Of a stretch of 64,000 nucleotides of DNA, positions 31,749-41,618 are shown piece by piece. The stretch is from Candidatus Dormiibacterota bacterium. GTDB taxonomy: Bacteria; Chloroflexota; Dormibacteria; Aeolococcales; Aeolococcaceae. The notes beneath the pieces are model-generated. The model worked only from the letters and a program-made list of their open reading frames with translations. It had not been told where the DNA came from and searched no databases. The translations under genes and the position numbers were made by a program. Where the stretch lies: the NCBI GenBank assembly GCA_003153505.1, contig PLZA01000016.1:23988-87987 (forward strand), written 5' to 3'. Every line of letters begins with the position of its first letter. Positions within the stretch are counted from its first letter, which is position 1.

Positions 31749-33194
31749 TCAGTACGAGCGCGCGAGGAGCGCGTTGGAGTCCGCAGGCTTGCCACACGCG
31801 ATGCAGGGCGCACCGGTAGCGGGGCGGTCCTCGCGAAGGACGCGAACCGTGAGCGCGTGCACCGCGCTCTTGACGGCGTTCTCGCATTCCTCGGTGTTGC
31901 ACATCGGCGCGGTTGCGAACATCGGGCGCTCGGCGAATGCGGCGACCAGTTCGTCGAGAGTTGAGACGTCAACGCTGCGCTCCTCGAGGCGGGTGCGAGC
32001 ACGCTCGAAGATCGCGCGCTGCGTCTCCTCGAGCAGGCTGGGGAGCCTGGCCGCCAAACCCTCGATCGGCACGGTCTCCTGGGTGCCGTCAACCCGGTGC
32101 ACGAGAGTCACGTTGCCGCTCGCGAGATCCTTGGCGCCGACGACGATTCGCAACGGCACGCCACGGAGCTCCCAGTGCGCGTACTTCTCGCCGGGGCGCA
32201 TCCCTTCGCGGCGGTCGACACGCAGGCGAACGCCCACGGGGCATTCGCGTTCAAGGCGCGCCGCCGCCTCCTCCACCACCGCCGCGCCGGCTTCGTCGTT
32301 GCTGCGCGTGATCGGGACCGCGACGACCTGAATCGGCGCGACCTTGGGAGGCAGGATCAGACCCATGTCGTCACCGTGCGCCATGATCACCGCGCCGACG
32401 GTTCTGGCCGACAGTCCCCACGATGTCTGGAATGGATGCTGGCGCTGGTTGTCGCGATCGCTGTAGGCGATGCCGTACGCGCGGGTGAAGTTCTGCCCGA
32501 GATGGTGCGACGTGCCCGATTGCAACGCCCATCCGTCGGACATCATCGCCTCGATGCTCACCGTGTAGCGAGCGCCGGGAAATTTCTCTGACTCGGTCTT
32601 GCGCCCCTTGATCACCGGGATTGCCAGCCAGTCCTCGGTGAGCTCGCGGTAACAGTCGAGCATCGTGGCGACCTCGTCCGCCGCCTCGCTGTCGAGCTGG
32701 TGAAAGGTGTGGCCCTCCTGCCAGAGGAACTCGGTGGTGCGCAGGAAGAGTCGCGTGCGGTGCTCCCAGCGGACGACGTTGCACCACTGGTTGATCTTCA
32801 CCGGAAGATCTCGCCATGAGTGGATCCAGTCCGCGTACATCGAGCAGATGATCGTCTCGCTGGTGGGGCGCACCGCAAGGCGCTCCTCGAGGTCCTTGCC
32901 CCCACCGCGGGTCACCCACGCGACCTGGGGGTCGAACCCCTCGACGTGGTCGGCTTCCTTGGTCAGGTATGACTCCGGGATGAACAGCGGGAAGTACATG
33001 TTCTCGTGGCCGGTACGCTTGATCATGTCGTCGAGCGCGCGCTGGATGTTCTCCCACAAGGCGAAGCCGTAGGGTCTGATCACCATGCAGCCGCGCACCG
33101 GCGAGTAGTCGGCGAGCTCGGCCCGACGGACCACATCCGTGTACCAGCGATCGAAATTGTCGCTCTGCGCGGTGATCCGCTTTTCGTCGGCCAT
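31749..33194 (-). CDS. proS: Prolyl-tRNA synthetase, archaeal/eukaryotic type
   Basis: Class II synthetase of 481 aa. It lacks the editing insertion (INS) of the bacterial type, and its length and C-terminal zinc-binding-like domain ending in an RSY terminus fit the type 3 enzyme found in archaea and scattered bacteria. Class II motif 2 is FLRTTEFLWQEGHTFH and the ligand region reads LQSGTSHHLGQNFTRAYGI. It follows uppS-cdsA-dxr-rseP-ispG, as in many Gram-positive genomes, 11 bases before ispG's stop in map position. Confidence 0.92.
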   Translation of the reverse strand: MADEKRITAQSDNFDRWYTDVVRRAELADYSPVRGCMVIRPYGFALWENIQRALDDMIKRTGHENMYFPLFIPESYLTKEADHVEGFDPQVAWVTRGGGKDLEERLAVRPTSETIICSMYADWIHSWRDLPVKINQWCNVVRWEHRTRLFLRTTEFLWQEGHTFHQLDSEAADEVATMLDCYRELTEDWLAIPVIKGRKTESEKFPGARYTVSIEAMMSDGWALQSGTSHHLGQNFTRAYGIAYSDRDNQRQHPFQTSWGLSARTVGAVIMAHGDDMGLILPPKVAPIQVVAVPITRSNDEAGAAVVEEAAARLERECPVGVRLRVDRREGMRPGEKYAHWELRGVPLRIVVGAKDLASGNVTLVHRVDGTQETVPIEGLAARLPSLLEETQRAIFERARTRLEERSVDVSTLDELVAAFAERPMFATAPMCNTEECENAVKSAVHALTVRVLREDRPATGAPCIACGKPADSNALLARSY

Positions 33195-33205
33195 GGCCGA
33201 GCAGT

Positions 33206-34375
33206 CTACGTGAGGACGCCCTCGCGTTCGCTCAAACCGACCGGCAACGGCTTGCCTTCGGCGATCAGGCGCGCGTCTTCGTCAGCGATTTTGTGCAATT
33301 CGTCGAGCAGCGCGTTGACAAGATCGCCCTCGGGCAGCGTCGAGACCACCTTGCCGTTGCGGTACAGGATGCCTTTCTGGCGGCCCCCGGCGATGCCGAT
33401 GTCGGCGTGCATGCCCTCACCGGGACCGTTGACGACGCAGCCCATCACCGAGACGGTGATGGTTCGCTTCACGCCCTCGAGCGCCTTGGAGACCTGCGCC
33501 ACCATCGGCATCATGTCGATCTCGAGACGGCCGCAGGTCGGGCAGGCGACCAGGTTGGGGCCATCGCCCTTCTCCTGGAGATTGGCGAGGATCTGGCGCG
33601 CGACCCGCACCTCCTCCTCCGGCGAACCGACCAGGGAGACCCGGATGGTGTCGCCAAGGCCTTCGGCGAGGAGCAGGCCGATGCCGAGGGCGCTCTTGAT
33701 GCTCCCCGTGTCCACTGGGCCCGCTTCGGTGAGCCCAAGGTGCAGCGGGTAGCGGTTGCCGAGGGCGACGAAGGCGCGATTGGCGGCGACATTGGTGAGG
33801 ACGTCGCTCGCCTTGAGCGAGACCTTGATATCGCGGAAGTCGAGCTCCTCGAGCACCCGGATGTGGCTCAGTGCGGCGGCCACCATGTTCTGCGCCGTCT
33901 CCTCGATCGATCCGCCGCGGCCGCGCGTCAACTCCTTGCGCTGCGGGATGCTGCCGGCATTGACGCCGATGCGGATCGGAACGTTGCGTGCCTTCGCCTC
34001 GCGCGCGATGTCGGCGACCTTCGCGCTGTCGGTGATGTTGCCCGGATTGAGACGCAGGCACTGCACCCCGGCTTCGAGCGCAAGCAACGCGAGGGGTGCG
34101 TCGTAATGAATGTCGGCGACGACCGGGATCGGTGATTCACGAACGATCTCGTGCAGCGAAGCCGCAGCCTCACGCGTGTCGCAGGTGACCCGGATGATGT
34201 CGGCGCCTGCTTTGGCGGCGCGTTGAATCTGCGCAATCGTCGCCGCCGCATCCTCGGTCTGTGTCTTGGTCATGGTCTGTACCGCGATTGGTGCCGCCCC
34301 GCCGATGACGACATTCCCAACACGCACCGGGACCGTCGGCCTGCGCTCTTTGATCGGCGAGCCCCTGTCGGTCAT
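33206..34375 (-). CDS. ispG: 4-hydroxy-3-methylbut-2-en-1-yl diphosphate synthase
   Basis: Iron-sulfur enzyme of the MEP isoprenoid pathway converting MEcPP to HMBPP. The 389 aa protein shows the N-terminal VRVGNVVIGGAAPIAVQTMTKTQTED TIM-barrel entry and the C-terminal 4Fe-4S ligands in ACPTCGRLEIDMM and VMGCVVNGPGE. The ATG at 34375 overlaps the rseP stop. It sits beside dxr, so two MEP enzymes share this operon. Confidence 0.95.
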   Translation of the reverse strand: MTDRGSPIKERRPTVPVRVGNVVIGGAAPIAVQTMTKTQTEDAAATIAQIQRAAKAGADIIRVTCDTREAAASLHEIVRESPIPVVADIHYDAPLALLALEAGVQCLRLNPGNITDSAKVADIAREAKARNVPIRIGVNAGSIPQRKELTRGRGGSIEETAQNMVAAALSHIRVLEELDFRDIKVSLKASDVLTNVAANRAFVALGNRYPLHLGLTEAGPVDTGSIKSALGIGLLLAEGLGDTIRVSLVGSPEEEVRVARQILANLQEKGDGPNLVACPTCGRLEIDMMPMVAQVSKALEGVKRTITVSVMGCVVNGPGEGMHADIGIAGGRQKGILYRNGKVVSTLPEGDLVNALLDELHKIADEDARLIAEGKPLPVGLSEREGVLT

Positions 34376-35664
34376 AGCCTGCTCACGTCTCCGATGGTGA
34401 CATACACGGCGAAGACGACGATCACGGCCAGACCGACCGCTGTGATGGCGGCCTCGACCTTCGGGTTGAGGCGCCGGCGGCGCACTGACTCGATGAGAAT
34501 GAAGAGCAATTTGCCGCCGTCGAGGAACGGAATCGGGAGCATGTTCACGAAGCCGAGGTTGAGGCTGATGAACCCGATCCACCACACCAGGCCGTTCGGC
34601 CCGAGGAACCCGTTGTTGGTCGCGACAGCGGTTTCCTGGGCGATGCCGACCGGCCCGGTGAAGCCCTGGGGCCCGTTGATCCCGCCCTGGGGCGGATGCA
34701 CGATCAGGCCGTAGATCCCGGTCACCTCGCCCCAGACGAACCCGGGGATGGCGCTGAACCCGCTGGCGATCGCGGCTGGCAAGGCCTCACCGTTGAAACC
34801 GGGGACGACACCCATGATCCAGGCGGCATGGATGGCGTTGTTGGCCGGATAGCCGTCCGTGATGCCGGACACCGTCACGTTCGTGAAGTACTTGGACGGC
34901 GAGCCGTTCTCATTCTCGAGATAGCCGCTGATGGTGACCGCGGAGCCGCTGCCAAGCAGCGCCGCCGGGTCGCCGGTGCCGACCGGGGTGCCGTTGATCG
35001 CCGTGACGGCGAGGCCACCGGCAGGAAGCTTGCCGCCGGCCACGGTTGACTGATCGGCGACGATATTCGAGATCGTGAGCGTCGGCGTCAGGGTGGTTGT
35101 GTGGAAGCTGCCGTCAGACGCCTTGTAGACGATGTTCATCGTGCGGCCCTGGCTCTGCGTGGTGGCGTTGTGGAGGTCCGTGGTCACGTCGGCCAGGTTG
35201 TCCTGGCGGATCGTCGTAGCGTTGATCGAGATGATCGTGTCCCCCGCCCGGAGCCCGGCCGCGCCCGCGGCCGCGCGGGCCGCGTAGTTGTACGGGGTTG
35301 GCTGCATGTCGACGATCGCGAAGATCAGGCCCCCGAAGACGAAGTTGGCGATGATGCCCGCGGACACCGTCGCGAAGCGGCGCGGACGTGACGCGCGGTA
35401 GAAGTTGCGTTCCCCCGCATCACTTTCGCCGGTGAGTCCCAGCATCCCGGCCATGCGCACGAAGCCGCCGGCTGGGATCGCACGGATCGCGTACAGCGTC
35501 TCGCCGAGCGTACGAGAGTAGAGCTTGGGGCCGAACCCGATCGAGAATTCCTCGACCTTGATGCCCGACAGCTTGCCGACCGCGAAGTGCCCGAACTCGT
35601 GGATGGTGATCACCGAGACGAGCACGAGGATGAACGCGCCGGCATAGATCAGAAACTGGGTCAT
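34372..35664 (-). CDS. rseP: Site-2 protease (RseP/RasP-type zinc metalloprotease)
   Basis: Intramembrane protease that cleaves anti-sigma factors or signal peptide remnants. The zinc site ITIHEFGHFAVGK is near residue 21, and the third ligand block NMLPIPFLDGGKL is near residue 375. The GGFVRMAGM motif and a PDZ domain lie in between. The total is 430 aa with about four membrane helices. The PDZ-adjacent loop is longer and Thr/Gly-rich. Its four-base overlaps with dxr and ispG place it in the conserved cdsA-dxr-rseP-ispG run. Confidence 0.92.
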   Translation of the reverse strand: MTQFLIYAGAFILVLVSVITIHEFGHFAVGKLSGIKVEEFSIGFGPKLYSRTLGETLYAIRAIPAGGFVRMAGMLGLTGESDAGERNFYRASRPRRFATVSAGIIANFVFGGLIFAIVDMQPTPYNYAARAAAGAAGLRAGDTIISINATTIRQDNLADVTTDLHNATTQSQGRTMNIVYKASDGSFHTTTLTPTLTISNIVADQSTVAGGKLPAGGLAVTAINGTPVGTGDPAALLGSGSAVTISGYLENENGSPSKYFTNVTVSGITDGYPANNAIHAAWIMGVVPGFNGEALPAAIASGFSAIPGFVWGEVTGIYGLIVHPPQGGINGPQGFTGPVGIAQETAVATNNGFLGPNGLVWWIGFISLNLGFVNMLPIPFLDGGKLLFILIESVRRRRLNPKVEAAITAVGLAVIVVFAVYVTIGDVSRL

Positions 35665-36821
35665 CGCGCCACGGTCGCTCCGACGGTATTGGTCCGGACG
35701 AACTCGCGTCCCCACGCGTCGGCGGCGAGCACCGCATCGAGCGACGACGCGCCGTGATCGTGGAACGCGGAAAGCGCCTCGCTCACCAGGGGCACGATCT
35801 CGTCGAACCTGCATTGCCCGGCGGTGAAAGCCGTCACGGCCTCCTCGTTCGCCGCGTTGAAGACGCACGGGGCGAGCCCCCCGCGTTCGCCGGCACTGCG
35901 CGCGAGCGCGACCGCGGGGAACCGGGCGCCGTCCACGGGCAGGAATTCGAGCGGTGAGACGTCACGAAGGTCGAGGTGCGGCCCGACCCCGGGGAGCCGC
36001 TCGCCGTCCGCGAGAGCGAGGGCGATCGGCACCCGCATATCGGGAATGCCCATCTGCGCGACCACCGCTCCATCCTGGAATTCGACCCAACTGTGCACGA
36101 TGCTCGTCGGATGGATCGCCACGTCGATTGACGCGTAGGGGGCATCGAAGAGGAAGTGCGCCTCGATCACCTCGAGGCCCTTGTTCATCATCGTGGCGGA
36201 ATCGATCGTCACCTTCGGCCCCATATTCCAGGTTGGATGCGCGAGGGCCTCGGCAGGGGTGATGGAGGCGAACGTGTCGAGCGGGCGGCGGAGGAAGGGG
36301 CCGCCGCTGGCGGTCAGCACCAGCCGCGAGACCGAGGCGGGATCCTCGCCGCGCAGGCACTGCCAGAGCGCGGAGTGCTCGCTGTCGATCGGGACGATGC
36401 GGGCGCCGGCGGTGGCAGCCCGAGCCTTGACGAGCTCACCCGCCATGACCAGGACTTCCTTGGTGGCGGTCGCGATCGTGGCGCCCGCGTCGATCGCCGC
36501 GAGGGTCGGGCGGATCGCCGCAGCTCCGGTGATCGCCACGCAGACCACGTCAGCCTCCATCGCGGCGATCTCGCAGGCTGCTTCCATACCGGCGGCGCAG
36601 CCCGCGGGGAGCGCCGCACCCGGCTCCGCGTGGACGAGGGCCGTGCGCGCGACGCCGAATCGGGCCGCGATCGCCGCAAGCGCTGCACCGTCGCTCCCCG
36701 CCACCGCGCCGACCAGCTCGAATCGGTTGGGAAACCGGGCGATGACGTCACATGCCTGGCTGCCGATCGAACCGGTCGCGCCCAGAAGGACGACGCGTCG
36801 GCGGGACGTGGGGAGTGTCAC
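35661..36821 (-). CDS. dxr: 1-deoxy-D-xylulose 5-phosphate reductoisomerase
   Basis: Second MEP-pathway enzyme, NADPH- and divalent-metal-dependent. The Rossmann motif VVLLGATGSIGSQ is at the N terminus; metal-binding residues are in IVPIDSEHSALWQCL, and the substrate block NMGPKVTIDSATMMNKGLE follows. The GTG at 36821 gives 386 aa with the family-like start TLPTSRRRVVLLG. A start 39 bases upstream is open but adds a cysteine-rich segment not seen in the family. Confidence 0.93.
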   Translation of the reverse strand: MTLPTSRRRVVLLGATGSIGSQACDVIARFPNRFELVGAVAGSDGAALAAIAARFGVARTALVHAEPGAALPAGCAAGMEAACEIAAMEADVVCVAITGAAAIRPTLAAIDAGATIATATKEVLVMAGELVKARAATAGARIVPIDSEHSALWQCLRGEDPASVSRLVLTASGGPFLRRPLDTFASITPAEALAHPTWNMGPKVTIDSATMMNKGLEVIEAHFLFDAPYASIDVAIHPTSIVHSWVEFQDGAVVAQMGIPDMRVPIALALADGERLPGVGPHLDLRDVSPLEFLPVDGARFPAVALARSAGERGGLAPCVFNAANEEAVTAFTAGQCRFDEIVPLVSEALSAFHDHGASSLDAVLAADAWGREFVRTNTVGATVAR

Positions 36822-36879
36822 TTGTGCGCAGATGCCTCGGTTCGCAGTACAGCAGAGCACACCACCGCTTTCACCGGGG

Positions 36880-37689
36880 TTACGGGAATGCGATCAGCTT
36901 CAAGTAGCAATATACGACCGGCGCAAGCAGGACAAGGCTGTCGGCCCTGTCGAGGAGGCCCCCGTGACCGGGGATGAGCGTTCCCGAGTCCTTGACGCCC
37001 GCCTCGCGCTTCATCGCTGACTCGACCAGGTCGCCACCCTGCGCCGCCACCGCCATGAGTGCGCCCAGACCGGCGCCGGCTGGCACGCTGATGCCGATCA
37101 GCCAGGGCCCTGCGAGCGCGCCGACCAGCAGCGAGGCCACCGCGCCGGCGATCGCCCCCTCCAGCGACTTGCGCGGCGAGATCGAGTGGAAGAACGGATG
37201 GCGGCCGATCGTGGAGCCGACGAAGTACGCGGCGCTGTCCCCGATCACCGCTCCGGCGAGGGCGAGCACCACGAGCCGGAACCCGAGGTGGTTGGCATCC
37301 TGGATGTGCCAGCGATAGATCGCCACCCAGAAGCCGAGGCAGAGCCCGACGTACGTGGCGCCGCCGACCGCCAGTGCCCAGCCGGCGAAGCTCTGACGGA
37401 GTCCCAGACCGGCCAGCAGACCGACCACGACCGCGGCGGCGAACGCCCAGTCCGCCGCCATGTCCGATGCGGGCAGAACGAACCTGATGCTGAGGAAGAC
37501 GCTGAGCGGCAGGGTCAACCAGACCGGTGGCGTGGGTCCCATCCGCCCCAGCAGCCCGCGCAGCTCCCAGGCCCCGATCAGCGCCCCCAGCCCGACCACG
37601 ACGGCGACCGCCGCAGTGCCGATCCACAGGGCGGCGGCGATGACTGCCACCAGCACCACCCCCGACACCACCCTGAGGGCGAGGTTCAT
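36880..37689 (-). CDS. cdsA: Phosphatidate cytidylyltransferase
   Basis: Integral membrane enzyme making CDP-diacylglycerol from phosphatidate and CTP. The 269 aa protein has about eight hydrophobic segments and ends with the family signature SPRKSLEGAIAG...DSGTLIPGHGGLLDRADSLV, close to the PROSITE pattern S.K..KD.....GHGG..DR.D but with SGT in place of KD. The ATG at 37689 overlaps the uppS stop by four bases. Confidence 0.92.
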   Translation of the reverse strand: MNLALRVVSGVVLVAVIAAALWIGTAAVAVVVGLGALIGAWELRGLLGRMGPTPPVWLTLPLSVFLSIRFVLPASDMAADWAFAAAVVVGLLAGLGLRQSFAGWALAVGGATYVGLCLGFWVAIYRWHIQDANHLGFRLVVLALAGAVIGDSAAYFVGSTIGRHPFFHSISPRKSLEGAIAGAVASLLVGALAGPWLIGISVPAGAGLGALMAVAAQGGDLVESAMKREAGVKDSGTLIPGHGGLLDRADSLVLLAPVVYCYLKLIAFP

Positions 37690-38513
37690 TCCGCCCGGTC
37701 GGCGTGCTGCACGTTGCCCGCGTGGGCGGGAACGCGCTCGATCGGCGCCGGGATGGCACCGAACTTCCGCTCGCGGCTGGAGAAGTCGGCGAGCGCGTCG
37801 TGGATCGCCGTCTCGCCGAAGTCCGGCCACAGGGTGTCAGTGACGTACAGCTCGGCGTACGCTGCCTGCCAGAGCAGGAAGTTGCTGATCCGGAGCTCTC
37901 CCGCGGTGCGGACGATCAGGTCCGGGTCCGGAAGGCCGCGCGTGTAGAGCGCGTCACTGATGGTCGGCTCGTCCAGGGCCGTCAAATCCTCGCCGGATCC
38001 GGCCAGCTCCCGGATCGCATCGACGATCTCACGTCTGCCTCCGTAGTTGATGGCGACGTTGAGGATTGCCGAGGTGTCGCCCGCAGTGAGGGCTTCGGCC
38101 TGGGCCACCTTCTCCTGGAGCGACTCGCTGAGCCGGGCTCGGTCGCCGAGCACGCGAATCTGCACGCCGTTCTCGTGCAACTCGCCGACCTCGCGGTCGA
38201 TGGTCTCGCCGAAGAGCCGCATGAGCGCCATCACCTCGCCTCGAGGGCGCTGCCAGTTCTCCGTGCTGAACGCATAGAGCGTGAGGATGTGGACGTCTGC
38301 CTGGTGGCACGCCTCCATGACGGGACGGATCGCGCGGACGCCGGCGCGATGGCCGGCCACCCGTGGGAGGTGACGCTGTCTGGCCCAGCGCCCATTGCCA
38401 TCCATGATGATGCCGACGTGCCGCGGAAGATCTGCCCTTGCGGGGAGCGGGATCGCGGCGGGATCGGGTGGGCGCTGCATTGTGGTGTCGAGGTCAGAAC
38501 GCCCTGAAGGCAT
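37686..38513 (-). CDS. uppS: Isoprenyl transferase (undecaprenyl diphosphate synthase type)
   Basis: cis-Prenyltransferase elongating FPP for cell-wall lipid carrier. The 275 aa product has the catalytic VGIIMDGNGRWARQR motif (about residue 33-47), AFSTENWQRPRGEV, NVAINYGGRREI, and the C-terminal DLIVRTAGELRISNFLLWQAAYAELY. Normal length with a slightly long N terminus; an internal ATG 33 bases downstream is also possible. Prenyl chain length cannot be inferred. It lies between frr and cdsA. Confidence 0.94.
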   Translation of the reverse strand: MPSGRSDLDTTMQRPPDPAAIPLPARADLPRHVGIIMDGNGRWARQRHLPRVAGHRAGVRAIRPVMEACHQADVHILTLYAFSTENWQRPRGEVMALMRLFGETIDREVGELHENGVQIRVLGDRARLSESLQEKVAQAEALTAGDTSAILNVAINYGGRREIVDAIRELAGSGEDLTALDEPTISDALYTRGLPDPDLIVRTAGELRISNFLLWQAAYAELYVTDTLWPDFGETAIHDALADFSSRERKFGAIPAPIERVPAHAGNVQHADRAE

Positions 38514-38537
38514 CGGCCGTTTCGGCGCGGGTCTCCG

Positions 38538-39131
38538 TCAGACCTCGAGGATCTCAGCCTCCTTCCTTTGGATGGCGTCGTCGATCCTGGCGATGAACTG
38601 GTCGGTGATCTTCTGGACGTCGATGAGCTTGGACGCGACCTCGTCCTTGCTCACGTGGCCATCCTTCTCGACGCGGCGGAGATGCTCGACCTCGTCGCGG
38701 CGGATGTTGCGCACGGCGACGCGCGCCTCCTCGGCTTTGCGGTGGATCACCTTGACGAGGTCCTTGCGGCGCTCCTCGGTGAGCTGCGGGATCGCGACGC
38801 GGATCACCTGGCCGTCATTGCTCGGGTTGAGCCCGAGGTCGCTTTTCTGAATCGCCTTCTCGATGGCGCCGAGCGAGGTCCGGTCGTACGGTTGGATAAC
38901 CAGCATGCTGGCCTCCGGGACGCTGATCCCGGCGATGCTCTGGAGCGGCGTCGGGGCGCCGTAGTAATCGACGTGCAACCGTTCCAGCAGCGCCGGCGAG
39001 GCACGCCCGGTGCGCACCGTCATCAGCTCCCGATGCAGGGCCTCGACGCTCTTCTCCATGCGCTGGTGCGCGTCAGCGAGGCGCAGCGCAATCTGTTGTT
39101 CGGGATCGTCCGGCTGGTCGCGGTCGCTCAC
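38538..39131 (-). CDS. frr: Ribosome recycling factor
   Basis: Splits post-termination ribosomes with EF-G. The 197 aa protein has [15 protein letters not shown] [26 protein letters not shown] (landmark at about 40-65), IQPYD and a conserved C-terminal helix [17 protein letters not shown]. It begins with a GTG overlapping the pyrH stop. The N terminus carries a short DQPDDPEQQ extension compared with E. coli Frr (185 aa). Confidence 0.95.
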   Translation of the reverse strand: MSDRDQPDDPEQQIALRLADAHQRMEKSVEALHRELMTVRTGRASPALLERLHVDYYGAPTPLQSIAGISVPEASMLVIQPYDRTSLGAIEKAIQKSDLGLNPSNDGQVIRVAIPQLTEERRKDLVKVIHRKAEEARVAVRNIRRDEVEHLRRVEKDGHVSKDEVASKLIDVQKITDQFIARIDDAIQRKEAEILEV

Positions 39132-39916
39132 TCGGCGTCGCCTTCCGCATCGACGCGGGTGCCGATCTGCTCACCGAGAATCACGCGCTCGATGTTTCCC
39201 TGGGTGAAGAGGTCGAATACGATGATCGGCATGCGGTTGTCCATGCAGAGCGTCACCGCGGTGCTGTCCATGATGGCGAGCCCGCGGTTGAGCACATCCA
39301 GGTACGTGAGGTTCGCCAGCCGCGTCGCGTCACTCACCTTCTTGGGGTCCGCGCTGTAGATGCCGTCGACCTTGGTCGCTTTCAGGAGTACATCGGCGCC
39401 GATCTCGACGGCGCGCAGCGCGGCGGTCGTGTCGGTGGTGAAGAACGGGTTCCCGGTCCCGGCGGCGAGAATCACGAGCCGGCCCTTTTCGAGGTGACGG
39501 ATCGCCCGTCGCGGGATGAACGGCTCGGCAACCTGTGACATTGCGATCGCGCTCTGCAGCCGGCAGTCGATTCCGAACTGCTCAATGGCGTCGCGGAGCG
39601 CGAGTGCGTTGATAACTGTGGCGAGCATGCCCATGTAGTCGGCCGTGACCCGGTCGATGCCGTGCTGCGCCGCCTCGGTGCCGCGCACGATGTTGCCGCC
39701 GCCGACAACGATTGCCACCTGCACGCCGCGCTCGACGATGTGGGTCAGTTGCTCCGCGATGTGGCGGACCGCGCCGTATTCGATGCCGTATCCGGCCTCG
39801 CCGAGCAGCGCCTCGCCGCCGAGCTTGAGGATGACGCGGCCGAACACCGGCCTGCGGCCGTCGTCTGCGCGTCCCGTCACCGCGGCAAGTTCCACGTTTG
39901 AGGCTCCGAGGCTCAC
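39128..39916 (-). CDS. pyrH: UMP kinase
   Basis: Bacterial-type uridylate kinase of the amino acid kinase fold. The core starts at about residue 25 with [13 protein letters not shown] and continues with [30 protein letters not shown], and [19 protein letters not shown]. The 262 aa length includes a 24-residue N-terminal extension from a GTG that overlaps the tsf stop, which is why this start is kept. The rpsB-tsf-pyrH-frr order is near-universal. Confidence 0.95.
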   Translation of the reverse strand: MSLGASNVELAAVTGRADDGRRPVFGRVILKLGGEALLGEAGYGIEYGAVRHIAEQLTHIVERGVQVAIVVGGGNIVRGTEAAQHGIDRVTADYMGMLATVINALALRDAIEQFGIDCRLQSAIAMSQVAEPFIPRRAIRHLEKGRLVILAAGTGNPFFTTDTTAALRAVEIGADVLLKATKVDGIYSADPKKVSDATRLANLTYLDVLNRGLAIMDSTAVTLCMDNRMPIIVFDLFTQGNIERVILGEQIGTRVDAEGDAE

Positions 39917-40554
39917 TCGGCTGCCGGCGCAGCCGCGCCGTTACTCTCGCTGCTCTCACCGCCCACGGAGAAGCGGGCGAAGCGGGCCACGGAGATGTTC
40001 TCGCCGAGCTTGGCGATCGCCTCGGTCACAAGGTCGCCGACCTTCTTCTTGTCGTCCTTGATCCACGGCTGCTCGAGCAGGCAGATCTGCGCGAAGAAGG
40101 CATCGAGCTTGCCGGTGAGGATCTTCTCGACGATGTTCTCCGGCTTGCCCTGCACCTGCTCGCGGTAGACGGCGCGTTCGCGCTCGACGATGTCGGCGGG
40201 CACGTCCTCGCGGCGCACGTACTGCGGGGCCATGCCGACGACCTGGAGTGCGAGCGTGTGTGCGAGATGCTTGAAGTCATCGGTCTTGGCGACGAAATCG
40301 GACTCGCAGTTGAGCTCGATGAGCGCTCCTTGCTTGGCGATGCCGCCGGCGTGGTGGATGTACGCCTCGACCAGGCCCTCATTCGTGCTGCGCCCTGCTT
40401 TCGCTGCTGCGCGGGAGAATCCCTTGGCCCGCAACCAATCCTCCGCCTTGTCCATATCGCCATCGCACTCGACCAGGGCGCGCTTGCAGTCCATCATCCC
40501 CGCGCCGGTCCGCTCTCGCAAGGCTTTGACCATTGCCGCCGTGACCTCGGCCAT
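39913..40554 (-). CDS. tsf: Elongation factor Ts
   Basis: Guanine nucleotide exchange factor for EF-Tu. The 213 aa short form contains the UBA-like start [61 protein letters not shown] and the [12 protein letters not shown] segment. It resembles the single-core-repeat type of Thermus, Chloroflexi and actinobacteria rather than the longer E. coli form. The start codon shares one base with the rpsB stop. Confidence 0.95.
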   Translation of the reverse strand: MAEVTAAMVKALRERTGAGMMDCKRALVECDGDMDKAEDWLRAKGFSRAAAKAGRSTNEGLVEAYIHHAGGIAKQGALIELNCESDFVAKTDDFKHLAHTLALQVVGMAPQYVRREDVPADIVERERAVYREQVQGKPENIVEKILTGKLDAFFAQICLLEQPWIKDDKKKVGDLVTEAIAKLGENISVARFARFSVGGESSESNGAAAPAAE

Positions 40555-41459
40555 CAGCTCGCGGCCTCGGTATCGGACGCGCCCGCGCCGGCCACTGCGG
40601 GCTCGGGCGCTGCCGCTGCCGCTGCCGCCGCAGCCTGCTCCGCGGCAATCGCATCCGCGTGCGCAGCGGCTGCCGCTGCCTGTTCTGCGGCGACGATCGC
40701 CGCCGCCTCGGCGGCCACGGCCGCCTCGTGCTCGCGCTTCTCGGCTTCCTGACGCTCCTGCAACTCGCGCTCGCTGAACTGCTGCAGCCCCTCGGCGATC
40801 GCCTTGCCGATCTCGGTCACGATCAGGCGGCAGCTGCGCATGGCGTCGTCGTTGCCGGGGATCACGACCTGAATGTCGTCAGGGTCGCAGTTGGTGTCGA
40901 CGATCGCCACGATCGGGATGTTCAGCTTGTTGGCCTCGGTGACCGCGATGCGCTCCTTCTTGCAGTCGATGACGAACACCGCTCCCGGGAGCCGCTTCAT
41001 ATCGGCCATGCCGGCGAAGTTGTTCTCCAGGCGCTCGAGGTCGTCCTTCGCGTCGTTGGCCTCCTTGCCGCTCATCCGCTCGAAGTCGCCCTTCGACTGC
41101 ATCACGCGCAGTTCCGCGAGGCGGCGCAGGCGCCGCTGGATGACGGTGAAGTTGGTGAGCATCCCACCCATCCAGCGATGGGTGACATAGGCCTGGCCGG
41201 TGTTCCGGCAGACCTCCTCGATGACGTCCTGCGCCTGCTTCTTGGTGCCGACGAAGAGGACCTTCTGGCCGCTCCCGACGATGTCCCGCAGATACTCGCA
41301 GGCGACGTCGAGCTGCTTCTGGGTCTGCTCGAGGTCGATGATGTGGATGCCGTTGCGCGCCGTGAAGATGTACGGACGCATCCGGGGATTCCACCGGCTT
41401 GTCTGGTGGCCGAAGTGAACTCCGGCCTCCAGCAGCTGGCGCAGTGTTACTGCCGGCAT
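40554..41459 (-). CDS. rpsB: 30S ribosomal protein S2
   Basis: S2 of 301 aa. The core is canonical: LLEAGVHFGHQTSRWNPRM, RMMRPYIF-type YIFTARNGIHIIDL, THRWMGGMLTNF, and PIVAIVDTNCDPD. The C-terminal tail of about 60 residues is Ala/Glu-rich and low in complexity (EQAAAAAAHADAIAAEQ and similar), probably a helix projecting from the ribosome. The ATG at 41459 has an AGGAG site eight bases upstream. Confidence 0.95.
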   Translation of the reverse strand: MPAVTLRQLLEAGVHFGHQTSRWNPRMRPYIFTARNGIHIIDLEQTQKQLDVACEYLRDIVGSGQKVLFVGTKKQAQDVIEEVCRNTGQAYVTHRWMGGMLTNFTVIQRRLRRLAELRVMQSKGDFERMSGKEANDAKDDLERLENNFAGMADMKRLPGAVFVIDCKKERIAVTEANKLNIPIVAIVDTNCDPDDIQVVIPGNDDAMRSCRLIVTEIGKAIAEGLQQFSERELQERQEAEKREHEAAVAAEAAAIVAAEQAAAAAAHADAIAAEQAAAAAAAAAPEPAVAGAGASDTEAAS

Positions 41460-41618
41460 GGGCGGTCGCTCCTGTTGGGGTGGTGTGGTGCCTCCGTCCG
41501 GGGTGAACCGCGGCGGCGACCCGGGGGCACCGGGCACCCGCCGGCCGCGTGAAACCGGACGTGTGAGATGACCGGAGTGTACCAGCCCCGCCCGACTCCT
41601 ACACCGGTGCCCGCGGCG
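41460..41618 (-). promoter_or_regulatory. rpsB promoter and leader region
   Basis: The 159-base gap between hslU and rpsB is the longest within the conserved cluster. A TGGTACACT extended -10 (TACACT at 41576-41581 on the minus strand) would start a leader of about 110 bases. The leader is GC-rich, with a potential GGTGCCC...GGGCACC type hairpin around 41525-41550, and ends with AGGAG. It could host translational feedback by S2, but no known leader motif was recognised. Confidence 0.45.
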
